NCBI GenBank assembly: GCA_002049455.2
Contig: KV919273.1
Coordinates: forward strand, 1 to 35,452
Direction: 5' to 3'
Length of the DNA stretch: 35,452 nt
Source: Porphyra umbilicalis
Lineage: Eukaryota; Rhodophyta; Bangiophyceae; Bangiales; Bangiaceae
A program made the translations under genes and the position numbers. Below, piece by piece: positions 18,859 through 30,184 of the stretch (position 1 is its first letter; the number at the start of each line of letters is the position of its first letter). Below the pieces are notes generated by a model. The model was not told the origin of the DNA. It saw only the letters and a list, made by a program, of their open reading frames with translations, and did no database searches.

Positions 18859-19989
18859 CTACACACAACACCTTAAGTTCCATACCAAGGCACCTGTCTT
18901 GTAAAGCAACCCGACGGGACCCTCCCGTATCTTCAGCTTCCGAGGGAAGTCAAGGGATGAGCATACTTGCTTAACATCCTTAAAGCCCCACTCAACAGCT
19001 GTCCGGGGCACCTTCATGGCATTGTTGTGGGCATCCTGATCCGGCGAGAGAACACCTTCAAAGGCGGTCTGCAGCCATGGTCTCATCATGTAAGCAACGT
19101 CACCATACAGATAGTACTGCTCCCCACCCACGATGAGCGCGTCCGCCAGCGTTGCGTCCATTCCAGACTCGTGGTACAGTGTCATATCATGTCGTCGCCC
19201 TTCTACAGGGCCGAAGAAATGGAAGAACAAGCCATCCGGGGTCAGTAAATTTTGGAACTTGAGGGCATGCTTGCGTTTGTGACCGCTGTAGCACGCCCTC
19301 TGGAGTCCCCCACCTGGACGAGAAACAAAAAGAGCAGTGCCATCGATGAAGCCCACGCATCTGTCGAGAGACGCCTCGATTCGTGCCGCAAATCGAGGAG
19401 CTCTCTCACGCATAAAGTCACCCCTCCACTCAGACAAGAGGCGACCCCACTTGGACACAAACCTGTCCACAGAGGCAAGAAAAACAGCATAAAGAGCACT
19501 GCGGCTTCGACCAAAGAGCTCCTCCAGGTCCATCCAACGTGTAGGGGATGCAAGGCGTCGCAGCATGATACAAAGACACTCAGCAGCGTCCACATGGTAG
19601 CTTGGATAACCGAAGCGAACATCGAGCTCGAGTAACGCGGCCAGCTGGCCAATGTGATGGGGTAAAAAACGGAACAATGCAAGCGACTCCTCTGATGAAA
19701 ACGCGTTGAGATTAAAAGAGGACGCGTGCACGGACGCAGAGCGAACAAGCAATAGCGTCACCTCTCGTTGTGCGCGTCGATACGCACGCACGAGCACTGC
19801 AAGGTCAGCGAGGTACAAGCCCATGGCGTGTCCCACTAGGAGAGCGTTGGCCATCGACCTGCGTCGGGCAATCCACCGGTACAGCCTGTGCTCTCGCAAA
19901 GACCCCGCCATGGTCGCTGCAGGGGAGCAAACGTAGCGCACGGAAAAATGAACCTCGACAACGGCAAGGCACGGTGGGGGGTGCGTCAT
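18859..19989 (-). CDS. PIF/Harbinger (HARBI1-like) DDE transposase, intact
   Basis: Minus-strand frame from ATG 19989 (376 aa; an alternative start at 19911 gives 350 aa, the usual HARBI1 length) to TAG at 18859-18861. Middle: helical DNA-recognition region with SPTRWMDLEELFGRSRSALY (~147-166), matching the helix-turn-helix that precedes the nuclease in this family. DDE_Tnp_4 nuclease: D216 in GFIDGT, the conserved YSGHKRKHALKFQ, D268 in GRRHDMT, LYGDVAYMMRPWL, and E333 in RTAVEWGFKDVKQ. All three catalytic acids are present and there is no stop or frameshift, so the enzyme could be active. It would cut DNA at terminal inverted repeats of its element and make 3-bp duplications. The Myb/SANT partner typical of these elements and the element's own ends were not found. 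TIR elements at 16441 and 34374 have 3-bp duplications and are possible substrates (inference). Confidence 0.92.
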   Translation of the reverse strand: MTHPPPCLAVVEVHFSVRYVCSPAATMAGSLREHRLYRWIARRRSMANALLVGHAMGLYLADLAVLVRAYRRAQREVTLLLVRSASVHASSFNLNAFSSEESLALFRFLPHHIGQLAALLELDVRFGYPSYHVDAAECLCIMLRRLASPTRWMDLEELFGRSRSALYAVFLASVDRFVSKWGRLLSEWRGDFMRERAPRFAARIEASLDRCVGFIDGTALFVSRPGGGLQRACYSGHKRKHALKFQNLLTPDGLFFHFFGPVEGRRHDMTLYHESGMDATLADALIVGGEQYYLYGDVAYMMRPWLQTAFEGVLSPDQDAHNNAMKVPRTAVEWGFKDVKQVCSSLDFPRKLKIREGPVGLLYKTGALVWNLRCCV

Positions 19990-22900
19990 CACAAGTGGGA
20001 ACCGGCAAGCGACGAGCTCACGCACAAAATCGCTGTGACCTAACCACGTGATTCATGGTCGTCGGTTCCTGGTGTAAGGAGTCTTCCGACAAGTGGAACC
20101 GACGGACGTAACCACAAAATCCCTCTATTCTGTGCTGAAAGGCGCCCAGAAGCACCTGTGGCGAGCATCGCTTTTCTGTAAGCACACAGCACCCGCAATG
20201 ACTGCTCCTCCCTTGCGGCAGGAGTCCCCAGATTCAGGAATATCCGGGTTTTATCCTGCATCTGTTCGCACAGGGCGTCAAGCCGCGGCCTGCCTGACCG
20301 GGCAGTGCGCACCCCCCTCCTTTCCTCTGTGCGCTGCCGCCACCACTCGTGCTCCCCCCCCCCCCCCCGCGTCTGTCTCCACCCCCACGGTACCTTCCCC
20401 CACCCCGCGGGGAAGACGTTGACGGCAGCGGCGGGGGCGGCGGCGGCCAACCGCGCGAAATACGCTCTGTGTCGGGTCGTGCTGCATCGGCATCGGATGG
20501 CAACGACTCTGAGCAATGAGTTGGGGGGGAGGGGTCGCCCAGTAGGCGAGGCGCAGACCACCCCTTCTTCCCCAGCCGCCCACCACGCTGCCGCATCTTT
20601 ATCACGCCACCTGCATCCGGATGTCACATGGCGGCGGCGGTGCGCAGCGCCGCCGCCCCATTTTTCGTCCCCGCCTCGGCCATCTCACGGCTGGGGGAGC
20701 CACGGCTATGAGCCGGTCGGCAGGTGGCCTCTCGGACGGCGGCGGTATTGCGGTTGGAGGGGGGGCGGCGCTCTTTTTTTCTGAAAGGGCTGAGGGAGCG
20801 GGGGCGCAGCGAGATTTAAAGTCCATCCCATTGTCTCAAACTCGTTGGTGTTTTGGCGCCTACAGTATAGTTGGCATGCTTTCTCGAAAGGCTTCAAATT
20901 GTGTACGAACTCGGAATGAAGGGTTCCATGTGAGTCCGCCAAAAGTCGCATCGAAAAGCGCAGTCCATCGGCCACTGTCGTGTGTACAGTGTGTTATCGT
21001 TATTAGGGACTTTTGGCAATCTTTTATCGGCACCTTTTGTGGGTTCTTTGTGGGGACGCCATGGCCACGAGATATTCATCCCCACAAATGCACTGCGACT
21101 TTTGGCCCCTCAACTGACGACAGATTGTGGGCAGCCCCCAGCACTTGTTCGCAATCGCAACACGGAGCTACAACATGTTTTCGCCGCGGGCCGTCGGCCG
21201 GCACCATGGACGTTTACTCGCAGCCGGCCCGCTGTCTTCAGTGACGTTCGCCATGGTCGCCATCGTCGAGTACTCCATTGGCAGCGTCCACCATGCGCGG
21301 CGTCGCCTAAAGATTCTTGGAGAGGGACGAGAACAACACCCTTGTGGCCACGTACCACGACACGTCAATGCGCGCGGGCGCCAGCACGGCTCACTATGCT
21401 TAGAAGCACAGAGAATTTTAGCTTAGGACGCAGGGAAAGGGGGCAGGGAGGGGGGAGCAGCGAGAGGGAGCGGAGTTTGCCCGTGTGCAAGCCGAGGTGG
21501 TTGATCTGACGTCGATGGGCCGTCCACAGGACTTCAAATGGTTATCATATGAGAACTGAAAACGTCGCCCAGCAAAGGGAGAACCCATGAGAGCGAATCG
21601 GGTCGTCGGCGGAGAATGCATGAGATTAATGTTCGTCGGGGAACGCGCGACTCCGAGCGAGATTCTCTTCCGGGATGTCGGTTGATGTCTCGACTGTAGG
21701 GATTTCTCAAGACCTCTTCCCGCGACGTTGAATCCCACGTAGCACGGGCGCGCGGACGTCGCGCCTCTGTCGCCCGTCGGGAGATGACGGGATGGGAAGC
21801 ACCGCTGCGAGCCCTTCCCTCCCTGCTCGGACGCCCGGTGGAGACCGCCACTCCCTTCCCTCCCCATAGATCACATACTGCTCTCCAAAAAGATGCTCAC
21901 GGCGGGCGCTGCCACAGGCCCGGCGACCACCTTCATCCGCCGTTGAGAAGCCACACTGACCGAGGATGTGCTTTTCTCGCCGTGATGCCACCCATGAACA
22001 CGGCCTGCAGCGCGGCAGCAGCCGCGGCCGCCAATGAACATGAGAATCTCTTGCTTCTCGACATGGTTTCTAGTACTGCGACATGGGCCGCGCCTCGGAC
22101 GAGAATGCAGCATAGGGATCGAGAGCGGTGCTGCCGGTCATCTGCGGGGTGGGGATCTTGCTACGACGCGGCCCACCACATGGTCCACCGGCCCTGGAGA
22201 GGTCGGTGCGCGGCAGTGCTGGGCACTGGATATCTCTCGTCGGGGGACTGACTACCGCCCGCGGCGGAGCGTCACGCCTAGCGGCGATCGCGATGGGAAC
22301 TCCTACGAAAGGCGCTTTTCTGGGAGCGTCGCGGCCACAACCGTGGCGGTGCCCGCCCCTCCGGCCGTGCCTCCCCGCCGCGGGCTCCTCCGAGAAAAAC
22401 TTTGCAGTGCGCACGCCCACATCAATCAGCGGTAGCTACAGCGAGGAGACTCCAAAAATGCGAGGCGACGCCGCTGCGCCGCTCACGCTGCCACCCTAGC
22501 CCTGGTTCAGTGTAGCAACCAGGGGTTTGCACTGTGCTCTGCGCTGCGTCTATTCTGAGCGCGGCAGGTGATAATTGACGCCCAACAGCTCATGGCAACG
22601 TTGTGTCAGTATGCAATAAAATATATGTTCTGTGTGTGTGATCCGTGATCCACATGGACCAGTATCAGCCAATCGTTCAGTGGGATGAGTTTTTTGGACG
22701 CATGCAAGCCAATCATCCACTGTAAAGCCCTCTCTCTGCACACGTTCTGCAACTGCAACGTTGTCCTAAGTGGTGCCGACCCCGTAGGCCGACCTGCATT
22801 GCAACAGCTCCCCCCCATTCCCCTCTCCTCTACCTGCGGGGGACCCCTCTGCCCAACATATGCCGTGGCCCCGTCTCCCGGTTGTAGTGTCGCTCTCTAT

Positions 22901-23374
22901 CTTTAGCCGTCGCCCTTCACCTCGAGGGAACGCGACCCTAGGGAGCAGGTGGTCTCCGCCGCCGCGTCGGAGGGTGATCGCGGAGGAGCCGCTGACCCGC
23001 GCGTGCGCACACGGAGTATGTGTTGCGCTGGTCGTGTCTGCCCGTTCTGTCTAGGGCGGGCCGTCGTCCACTGGCATCCCGCTCCCTTCTCTCCCGCCTC
23101 CTCTCCCCCCCCCTCACCCACGTATCGACTCTGGCGTCTCACAGCCCCCTGCTTCTTGTAGTTGTTGACGGCCGCTACCTGTCACCAGTGCGCTGACCGC
23201 CCGCTAGCCTGTGGTACGCGACGATTGTCTCTGCTTCTTCTCTTGTCTGACCCCACCCCCCCTCCCCCCACACAGTACTATTTCCGGCCGGCGTGGTGGC
23301 ACACGCCGGCTCCAACCCGAGGAAACAATGCTCAGTAGGTGGACAGGCGATGGCAGCTGGCGGGTAGTGTGGGT
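19990..23374. other. long region without a convincing gene
   Basis: Many short overlapping frames, none protein-like. Structures seen: an interrupted 10-bp inverted repeat at 20060-20069/20095-20104 (CGTCGGTTCC), just upstream of the transposase start; GCCAAAAGTCGCA at 20938-20950 and its exact inverse at 21094-21106, with a partial copy at about 21008; and an AT-rich patch at 22560-22740. Acceptor-like sequence (pyrimidine tract then CACACAG) occurs near 23274 and could belong to the relic gene that follows. Confidence 0.4.
20938..21106. repeat. 13-bp inverted repeats bounding 169 bp
   Basis: GCCAAAAGTCGCA (20938-20950) and its exact reverse complement (21094-21106), with an extra ACTTTTGGC in between at about 21009. 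It may be a tiny MITE. No clear target duplication was found. Confidence 0.35.
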
Positions 23375-24231
23375 ATGAGCGCGCCCGGGCGGTCAGCTTT
23401 TGCACCTTATGGTGCCTTACACGGTGCGCCGCGAGAGCCTATCGGTGAGGGAGGGTGGGGGGTGTCGGTGGGTGACTTTGAGCGGGTAATGCTGCGGCCT
23501 GGTGACGAGCGCTCCCCCGGTAGGTGACCATCACCCTTCTTTTTTCTCATGTTTCCTTTGTTATTTTGCCCCCCTTCCCTCTCATCAGCTCTTTCCCGAT
23601 GTTCATCTGTGCAGTTTTTACGGACGTCGGTGCTGCTCGGCGGCAAGGTGTCGGTTCGTGAGGGTTGACTGGCGGTGCGTTTGGTTCGTATACCCGTCGC
23701 CCGCCGGCAACCCCACCCATTGGGTCCGTGCGACGTGTGCGCACGTTCGTGAGCGGGGCTGCCTCTCACCCCGACCGCAGCAAAGCAGCGGGCGAAGCTA
23801 CCTACGCCAAGGGCGGCAACCTCCAGCGGTTCAACATTCAGGGACTGGCACCTGGAGCTACCTCTGTCACCCACCATGATGGTATCCACGGCGGGTCAGG
23901 GGGGTTGTCTCAGTCTGACAGCCTCTCTATCAATGTGTGGGAGGGGGGGGGGGGGGGCACCAGGGCTGTGAGGATGCGTGCGCGAGCGTGCGGACGAGAA
24001 GTCTCCCGCGAAAGGTGGGGCTCTGCCGGCCGGCCATCGCGGCGGGGGTTACACTTGGGTGTGTCCAGGGGAGGCCGACTGCCGCCAGCGGCTAGGCAGA
24101 GGCGCTGCCTGTTGCAGGTAGCGGCGATGGCAGCGGTAATCCCGCTGTCTGGGCGCAGTCCGATAGAAAGTCGCCGCCTCCGACTGCGACCCCCACGTAC
24201 CCACTGCTCACCTGTGACGAGGTTTATTTAA
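23375..24231 (+). pseudogene. putative two-exon relic with in-frame TGA
   Basis: ATG 23375 opens a frame of ordinary composition (REPIGEGGWGVSVGDFERV) to a donor CCCCCG|GTAGGT at 23520. A strongly pyrimidine-rich 95-bp intron ends in TCTGTGCAG at 23614. Joining the exons keeps one frame, which meets TGA at 23659-23661 and then continues with protein-like sequence (VRTFVSGAASHPDRSKAAGE, NLQRFNIQGLAPGA). Low-complexity sequence follows from about 23930, so the true 3' end is unclear. Upstream, the frame also runs back through a TAG at 23336. No family is recognised. Possibly part of the same relic element as 24417. Confidence 0.3.
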
Positions 24232-24416
24232 CCAATTTCCGCTCCCGCCGGCCGTGGGCGCAGAGCTATCGACCGGCCGTGCACGCCTATTTGCTTGCCG
24301 CCCGTTTGTTTATTGCGCTGTCTGCTAGTTCCTGGGCCTGTAGGCACCCTCTACCTCCCGCCCCCCACGCCCCCTCCTCATTCTTGCCTCTCTTTGCCGG
24401 TCTGTGTTACGCCTGG

Positions 24417-26138
24417 ATGGGTCGTAACCCCCTCCTGACCCCGACGGGCCTAGCCACTCACGGCAGCGCGAAGCGGAAGCGGGCCCGTCGGGAGGAAGCC
24501 GTCGCTGCTGCAGGCGCTAGCGCTCTGCCGCCATCTTCCTCCGTGGCGTGCGGTGCCTTACTGCTCCCCGCATCTACCGCCACGCCGTCGTCGGACGCAG
24601 TTGGCCGTGCGACCACGGCCGAGGACGCCAGGTCACTTACCCCCCCACTTAATGTTGATGCTTTCGACATGGTGGCTGCCTCCGCGAACCGCGAAGCGTC
24701 CACACTCCCCCTCTCTACCAACTACTGTGACCTTCTTGGCTGGTCGGTACGAGGCGCCATCGGCGCTGGCCCCCCTCCGGCTGGTGGCTCGGGCGGAGGC
24801 AGTGGGAGCATCGTCGCGTCGTCAGACGACGACAGTGACGGGGAGGTGGAGCACTATGTACTTCCCTGGGAGCGCCTCATCTCCGAGGAGGACAGCGACG
24901 AGGAGCCCGAGGCCGCCGGCGATGGCGAGAGTGCAGTCGAGGATGGTCGCGTCGGGGGAACGCAGTCGCCGTCCCCCAACCCCGAACACCTCGAGCCGCG
25001 TGCCCCTCCACCCCTCTCTATCGGCATGAAGCAGCCGCAGGATCTATTTGCCTACTTTCTCTTGCGCGGCCAAAACCATGCCAGCGAAGGTCTTTACAAC
25101 ATCATCCGGCAAGGGTGGAACGACGAGCACCCGCTACCACTGCCATGCGCCAACACATTGCGGTACGGCGTGGCGCCCCAGGTGGAGGCCAAGTGAATGC
25201 TGCAGACCAAGACCTGTACGGCCAAGGACAAAGACGGGAATGTAGTGGCCGTCCGGTACGTGCCGCCGAGCGAGCACGTGCGGCGGGAATTCGCGTTTCA
25301 AGGAACTTTTGAGCGAGTTTTGGCTTCAGATGCCCGCGCCGAAGGCATGGCGGACCTCGAGCCTATTTAGTGACACCCCGAGTTTAGTGACACCCCCTGC
25401 TGTTTGCACCGCGTTTCGCACACCCTGGCGCCGTCCGGTACGGTGCCCGTTTTCCAGGTGGACGGCCAACTTTTTCGCGTCGGTCAAGCTGTGGATGTGT
25501 CGCTGGCGGATGGGCGAGTCGTGCCCGGTGCCATCCTGGTGGGGGCGTCCTTTCTCGCCGCTGTATCGGGGCTGGAGAGGCACCACGGCAAGCACGCCGG
25601 TGACCTGGTGTTGTCTGTCGGGAGTGGACATGGCGGCGGGTGCGCTGGGGACGGTGGGGACGGCGGGGAAGTGATCGTGCGCCATTGGCACCGCACCTCC
25701 TTTCCCTCTATGTCGTGGGCGTCGGCCGTCGCCGAGCCTATGGTAACCATCACGCGCGTCCAGCTATCTGCTGTGCAGCCGGAGCACCATGCAATACCCA
25801 ACAACGAGTCGCCACCCGTGGGGAGGCCCCGGCGCGGCTTTATCGATGGTATGCCGTATACTACCCTCTACCTCCGGCTTAACAGCGACGACTTTAACCC
25901 GCGGACGGGAAAGCCGGCGTCGTTGGGCGGGGTGTACATGGACTACCTGCTGTGGTTGTATGCCGACCGGTGCAGCAGCCACGCTGCACGGACCATAGCC
26001 GCCACTCCCCCGGGTATCAGATCTGACGTGGTCTCCCAAAACCGAAGCGAGTGTATGACCGCACCGGCGACGGCACGGAGAACCCATCGCTACGCTACCA
26101 CGCAAGCGAACGCCGGCCACAAGGGAGGAGCACCGTGA
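24417..26138 (+). pseudogene. relic of a large transposon-type protein, one frame with three internal stops
   Basis: From ATG 24417 a single frame runs 574 codons to TGA 26136-26138, interrupted by TGA 25194-25196 and adjacent TAG-TGA 25368-25373. Protein-like sequence occupies the frame on both sides of each stop. Order: basic nuclear-localisation-like SAKRKRARREEA (~20); Ala/Ser-rich linker; acidic block SSDDDSDGEVEHYVLPWERL; folded part with QDLFAYFLLRGQNHASEGLY; after the first stop TCTAKDKDGNVVAVRYVPPS; after the doublet a beta-rich part (VDVSLADGRVVPGAILVGAS) and YLRLNSDDFNPRTG then SLGGVYMDYLLW. That last part recalls the region before the nuclease in large CACTA/Plavaka- or KDZ-type transposases, but I cannot confirm it. 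No catalytic domain follows, so the gene is truncated as well as stopped. Confidence 0.55.
25366..25396 (+). repeat. tandem duplication of TTTAGTGACACCCC, 17-bp period
   Basis: Copies at 25366-25379 and 25383-25396. The first carries the TAG-TGA stop doublet of the relic gene. A related word (AGTAACACCCCGAG) occurs at about 26274. Confidence 0.75.
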
Positions 26139-27761
26139 GCAGGGGAACGGAGGAGTGCAGGCTCCCGGCTGGAGGATCAATGCGGACGATGGACGGGGGG
26201 CACGGTCACGGGGGTCAGTCCATCCCGACAGACGCGGAAGCGGGCACGAACGAATTCAATGTACAATAGTTTGAAGTAACACCCCGAGCTGAGGTAGCCC
26301 CCCCATTCTTGTACGGAAACCAGGGGTTGGTGAGGATAAACCCTTGGAGGATATATCCGCACAGGATACTCGTATCCATCCTGGATATGGGCTGAGGCTG
26401 GAAGCTCGCAATGTACTCAAATCGGAAGAAAAAGAGTAGAGCCGTCCTTCTCGGAGCCCTTGTGTCAGAATAGACAGTACTCAGATCGGAGTCGGGACAC
26501 TCCGCTTTATCCGGTAAGAATATCGGTGAAAACGATGGCGGCTGTGGCGCCTAGAGATTCATATGCAGGCGTGCAATCGAATCGTCCAACAAGCCACCTG
26601 TCCCATTCGTGTTAGCACAGTTTGTGCAGTCTCCTGAACTTTATCCGATCCCGACGAGAAAAACTGTGCTGAACAGATGCACGGTAGTCATGCATTGGGC
26701 TGGATACGAGCTCTCGGTAAATCAGCAGTTGTGCGGACTGCAGGTGGCACTTGCTCCAATGGTCCAGAATTGATTAGACTGCAATACGTATCTCGACTGC
26801 TGATGCGACGCTCTGAAATCGGCCCAGCGAGAACTGGTTCAAGCCTCCAGCACACGCGCTTCTGACAGTCCTACCGACGGCATCAGATGGCGACAGAACC
26901 AGTGCAGTCGCCTCTCCGTCCAATCTTTCTTCGTTCTCCGTCCCGCTCGCGTTGCCAGGAGAGTTGCGATCTTATCAAATGTCGCAATCGGATTTTATCC
27001 TAGATCGTTGCAAATCCTCAATCCGATATGACTCGTGATCTCCTCAACAAAATCTCATCTATTCCGTAATTGAGTCTTCGCTCTTGTCATGAGCCCGGTA
27101 TGCAATCATTATGTGTTTCCATGAATTGTATCGGAGTAATGACAAGATCTCAGATTCCACCAATACCTGACGGAAACTCGTATCAGTCTGTGACCGGAGA
27201 TACCGCATCTCAAGATTTGTGGTCCTGAGCCGTCCGTTGCGGGCCCGGCTGCACCTTCATTTTTTCGCACCGTGAGGGCTGGTGGCCGGTCAGTAGTCTT
27301 TCTCCGTACTTGCTTTGCATTGGGAATGGCTCCCAGCGATCCTACACTGCCCGAGTGCTGACCAGCGACTGACAATCAGCCTCCAGTGGCGAGTACTGAT
27401 TGGTGCTGCGACTGTGTTGGGCGTGCGGCGTCTCGCGGACGGGCCAAGTGGCCAAGCGGGTGTGGCGACGTTGGCGTGGCTAAGACGGCGGGCCAAGGTC
27501 GCCCTTCACACGATGGCCTTCCCACCACCCAGCCCCCCGCCCCGCCCCCCATCCCCCCCACCCTGCGCCCCTTCAACAACCGCTCAGGCGAGGGCCTGGC
27601 GAGGTCCTGTCGACGGTACCGCGTGTTTTTGTGGCCCAACCCCACGACCTCATCGGCGCGCGACGGTCGACATCGTCGGTCGGTACCGCCTTGGTGGTGT
27701 GGCTGGCACCTCCCTCTCTGCCCTCTCCCCCTTCTTTCTGTGTCCCTGGCCGTGCGTGACC
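26139..27761. other. AT-richer non-coding block and 5' flank of the 27762 gene
   Basis: From about 26260 to 27350 the composition is clearly more AT-rich than the rest of the window, with no protein-like frame. Two adjacent palindromes, GGATATATCC (26349-26358) and GGATACTCGTATCC (26364-26377), stand out. GC-rich sequence returns at about 27400 ahead of the next gene. Confidence 0.45.
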
Positions 27762-28085
27762 ATGGAGCGTGGTTCGTCTCTGGGCCGCTTGCTCGCTTCT
27801 ATCGGCAACGTAATCGATGGCGAGGCCTTCGCTGCTGCTGCCGCCGCCGCCGCCGCCTCGCCTTTGGAGGGGCGTGCGGTAGGGACGCCCCACCCGCTGC
27901 GCAACGGCTCACAGGACGCTGCCGCAACCATCATCTCGGTTGCGGCTGAAGCGCTGGGCTTGGTGTCTCGCCCCCCTCCCCCCCCTCCCCCCCCCCCTCC
28001 CCCGTCCGCTGCCCCGTATGCCCTCCTGGCTGCCCCATCGCCGCTTCCCGCCCTGCCGCTCACCGCTGCCACAACCGCGGGCGGT

Positions 28086-28277
28086 TACACCGCCACCGCC
28101 GCCAAGACCAACATGCCGCCCAAGACGCCGTCAACGACGCCGCCGCCCGTCACCACCGTCGGCGGGGGCGGTGACACCGCCACCGCCGCCAAGACCAACG
28201 TGCCGCCCAAGACGCCGTCAACGACGCCACCGCCCGCCACCACCGTCCGCGGGGGTGGTGACACCGCCACCGCCGTC
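28086..28277 (+). repeat. 87-bp coding tandem repeat, about 2.2 copies
   Basis: Units at 28086-28172 and 28173-28259 plus a partial third. Each encodes 29 residues with the core TATAAKTN then PPKTPSTTPPP then TTV and Gly. Length is a multiple of three, so the frame is preserved. Confidence 0.8.
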
Positions 28278-28417
28278 GGCGGCAACGCCGCCGTCGAGAC
28301 GAACGCGAATGCCAAGACGCCAGCCTCGAGCGTGTCGGCCTCGGACTCGGCCGTGTCGACTCCAAAGAAGGCCAGAACCGGCAACAAGGGCAGTACATCT
28401 GTCGGGGAGCCTAGCAA

Positions 28418-28674
28418 GTACGTTTGGTGCTCGTGGCGTTCTGTTACTGTGCGTGTGCTGTGGGCAGAGTGTGATGTAAGGAGAGAGTGCAGTTCGTGTC
28501 CCACGAGTATGCTTTCTGACGTGTCTGGCGCCTGTTTCTTTGTGCTGCTTCATCGTGCTTGTATTGCCCATTCTGTCTTGGACGTCGCATACTGCCTTTG
28601 GTCGCTTCTTACTGGCTTACTGCTTCTTACTGCCTTTGGTTGTTTCTTACTGCCCTTCGCGTCCAACTCGACAG
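28418..28674 (+). other. intron 1 of the 27762 gene (257 bp)
   Basis: Donor CAA|GTACGT and acceptor CTCGACAG|ACAATCC. It joins AA to A, giving Lys then QSKLSSSW, and switches to the frame used by the downstream coding sequence. It contains a repeated CTTACTGCCTTTGG-type word. Confidence 0.7.
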
Positions 28675-29914
28675 ACAATCCAAGCTCTCTTCCTCCTGGA
28701 AGAACCGAAAATGGCCGGGGCCTGCTGGGGCGGCGTCGGACGATGACGCCGGGGACGACGCCTACGCGACCAAGATCAAGTCTCGCAAGCGACTGCGTGA
28801 GCGGATGGTCGATGCGGCAGCGGCCAAGGCCGTGGACGCCTTGGTGTGGAGGGTGGACGGCGTCGCCGTCGCGGTTGAGCCCCCGCCTTGGGGGGTCAGT
28901 CAAGACCCCCTCCTTGTGGCACACATCACTGCGCACAACTCTTTTCTGACGGCGCATGCCTCACAAAAGGTTGCCGTGGCCATGGGGGCGCTCACTCGAT
29001 CCCTGGCGGGTACGACTTCCCTTCCGCCAAAGCGCCGGCGCCTGGCCAATTCGCCTCTTTTGGCAGCCACCCCTGTGACCCTCACACCCGGAGCTCGTCG
29101 GGCGGTCGGTGCAGGCGATCGTACTGGGGCTCCTCGGGCGGACGCTACTGGCGCTTCTGGCGTTGGTACTGGGGACGAGGATGGGTCTGGCCTTGACGGC
29201 GAGCCGTCTCCCATACTGGCCCAACTTCCAACTCCGGAAGACGGGGCACCACCGGGGGACGGGGACGGGGACGGGTAAACGGAAGATGGGGATGCGAAGG
29301 GGGTGGTGGTCGTGGGGCCGGAGGTGGAGCTGGCGGAGGCGGCGGCGGTAGCGCGGGCCGCGCTCAAGAAGCCCCGCATCCAGGCGCTGCGGGTGGCTCT
29401 CACCCGCCGCATGCACCGCGGCATCATGTTTCCGGCTACCGATGACGACGTCTTACATTAGAAGGTCTCCCTCGGCGCCTTCCTGACTACTGTGGTCAAG
29501 GAGGTCGCTGGGGTGAACGCGGCGGACGCGGAGCGGCTGCTAGGGAAGGTGAACTGGGACGTGCCGCGCGTTACTGGGGATAAGTCCCCTACAAAGAAGC
29601 TTCTCCGGTCTTGGATCGGCCAGACGAGAAGCAACATTCACTTCAACCTTAAGACGGTCATCTTCCGAGCGTGGGCCGTCGGTAGTGGCTACTCTGAGTT
29701 GGGGACGCCGCCCCCGCCGAACAGCATCAAGAACAATCTTACCGGGCGCGGATACCTGCGCGGGGCAGCGGGGCGGCGCGGGGTCGTGGCGGCCGTCCTG
29801 GCCGCGATGGGACACTGCAACGTGGACCCGGACGAGAAGACCTTCCCCGACGACAAGACGGGCGACACCCTTATCTCTACCTGGCTGTCCACCTTGTCGT
29901 TTGTTCTCAGCAAA

Positions 29915-30184
29915 GTACGTTACTGGGACTGTGTTTGTTGTACTGTGGCTTCGATCGTGTTTGCATACTCCGAGACGGGGACGGTGATTCAGTACTAGAG
30001 AGCAGGGGGACTGTGGGTGTGCCTGCAAAGGAGTGCCTACTGACCAGTACTGCCTTGGTGTCATTTGTGTCGTTGTCCTGGTTCGTGTTGTGTTGTGTTG
30101 GTGGCCGCTGTTTTGGCGTCGCTGTCTTGGTGCGGAATGTGTGTACTGGCTGGCTGGTCTTTGCTGCTGTTGCTTCTTCCCCAG
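29915..30184 (+). other. intron 2 of the 27762 gene (270 bp)
   Basis: Donor CAAA|GTACGT, branch-like CTACTGACC near 30040, acceptor TTCTTCCCCAG|ATTCGG. Phase 0; joins LSTLSFVLSK to IRVSLEVDYL. Confidence 0.75.

Noticed and set aside
29270..29465. Intron hiding the TAA and TAG stops of the 27762 gene
   Set aside because: Donor GG|GTAAAC and acceptor ATTAG exist, but the phases do not match, and the sequence between the stops is itself coding-like in the same frame.
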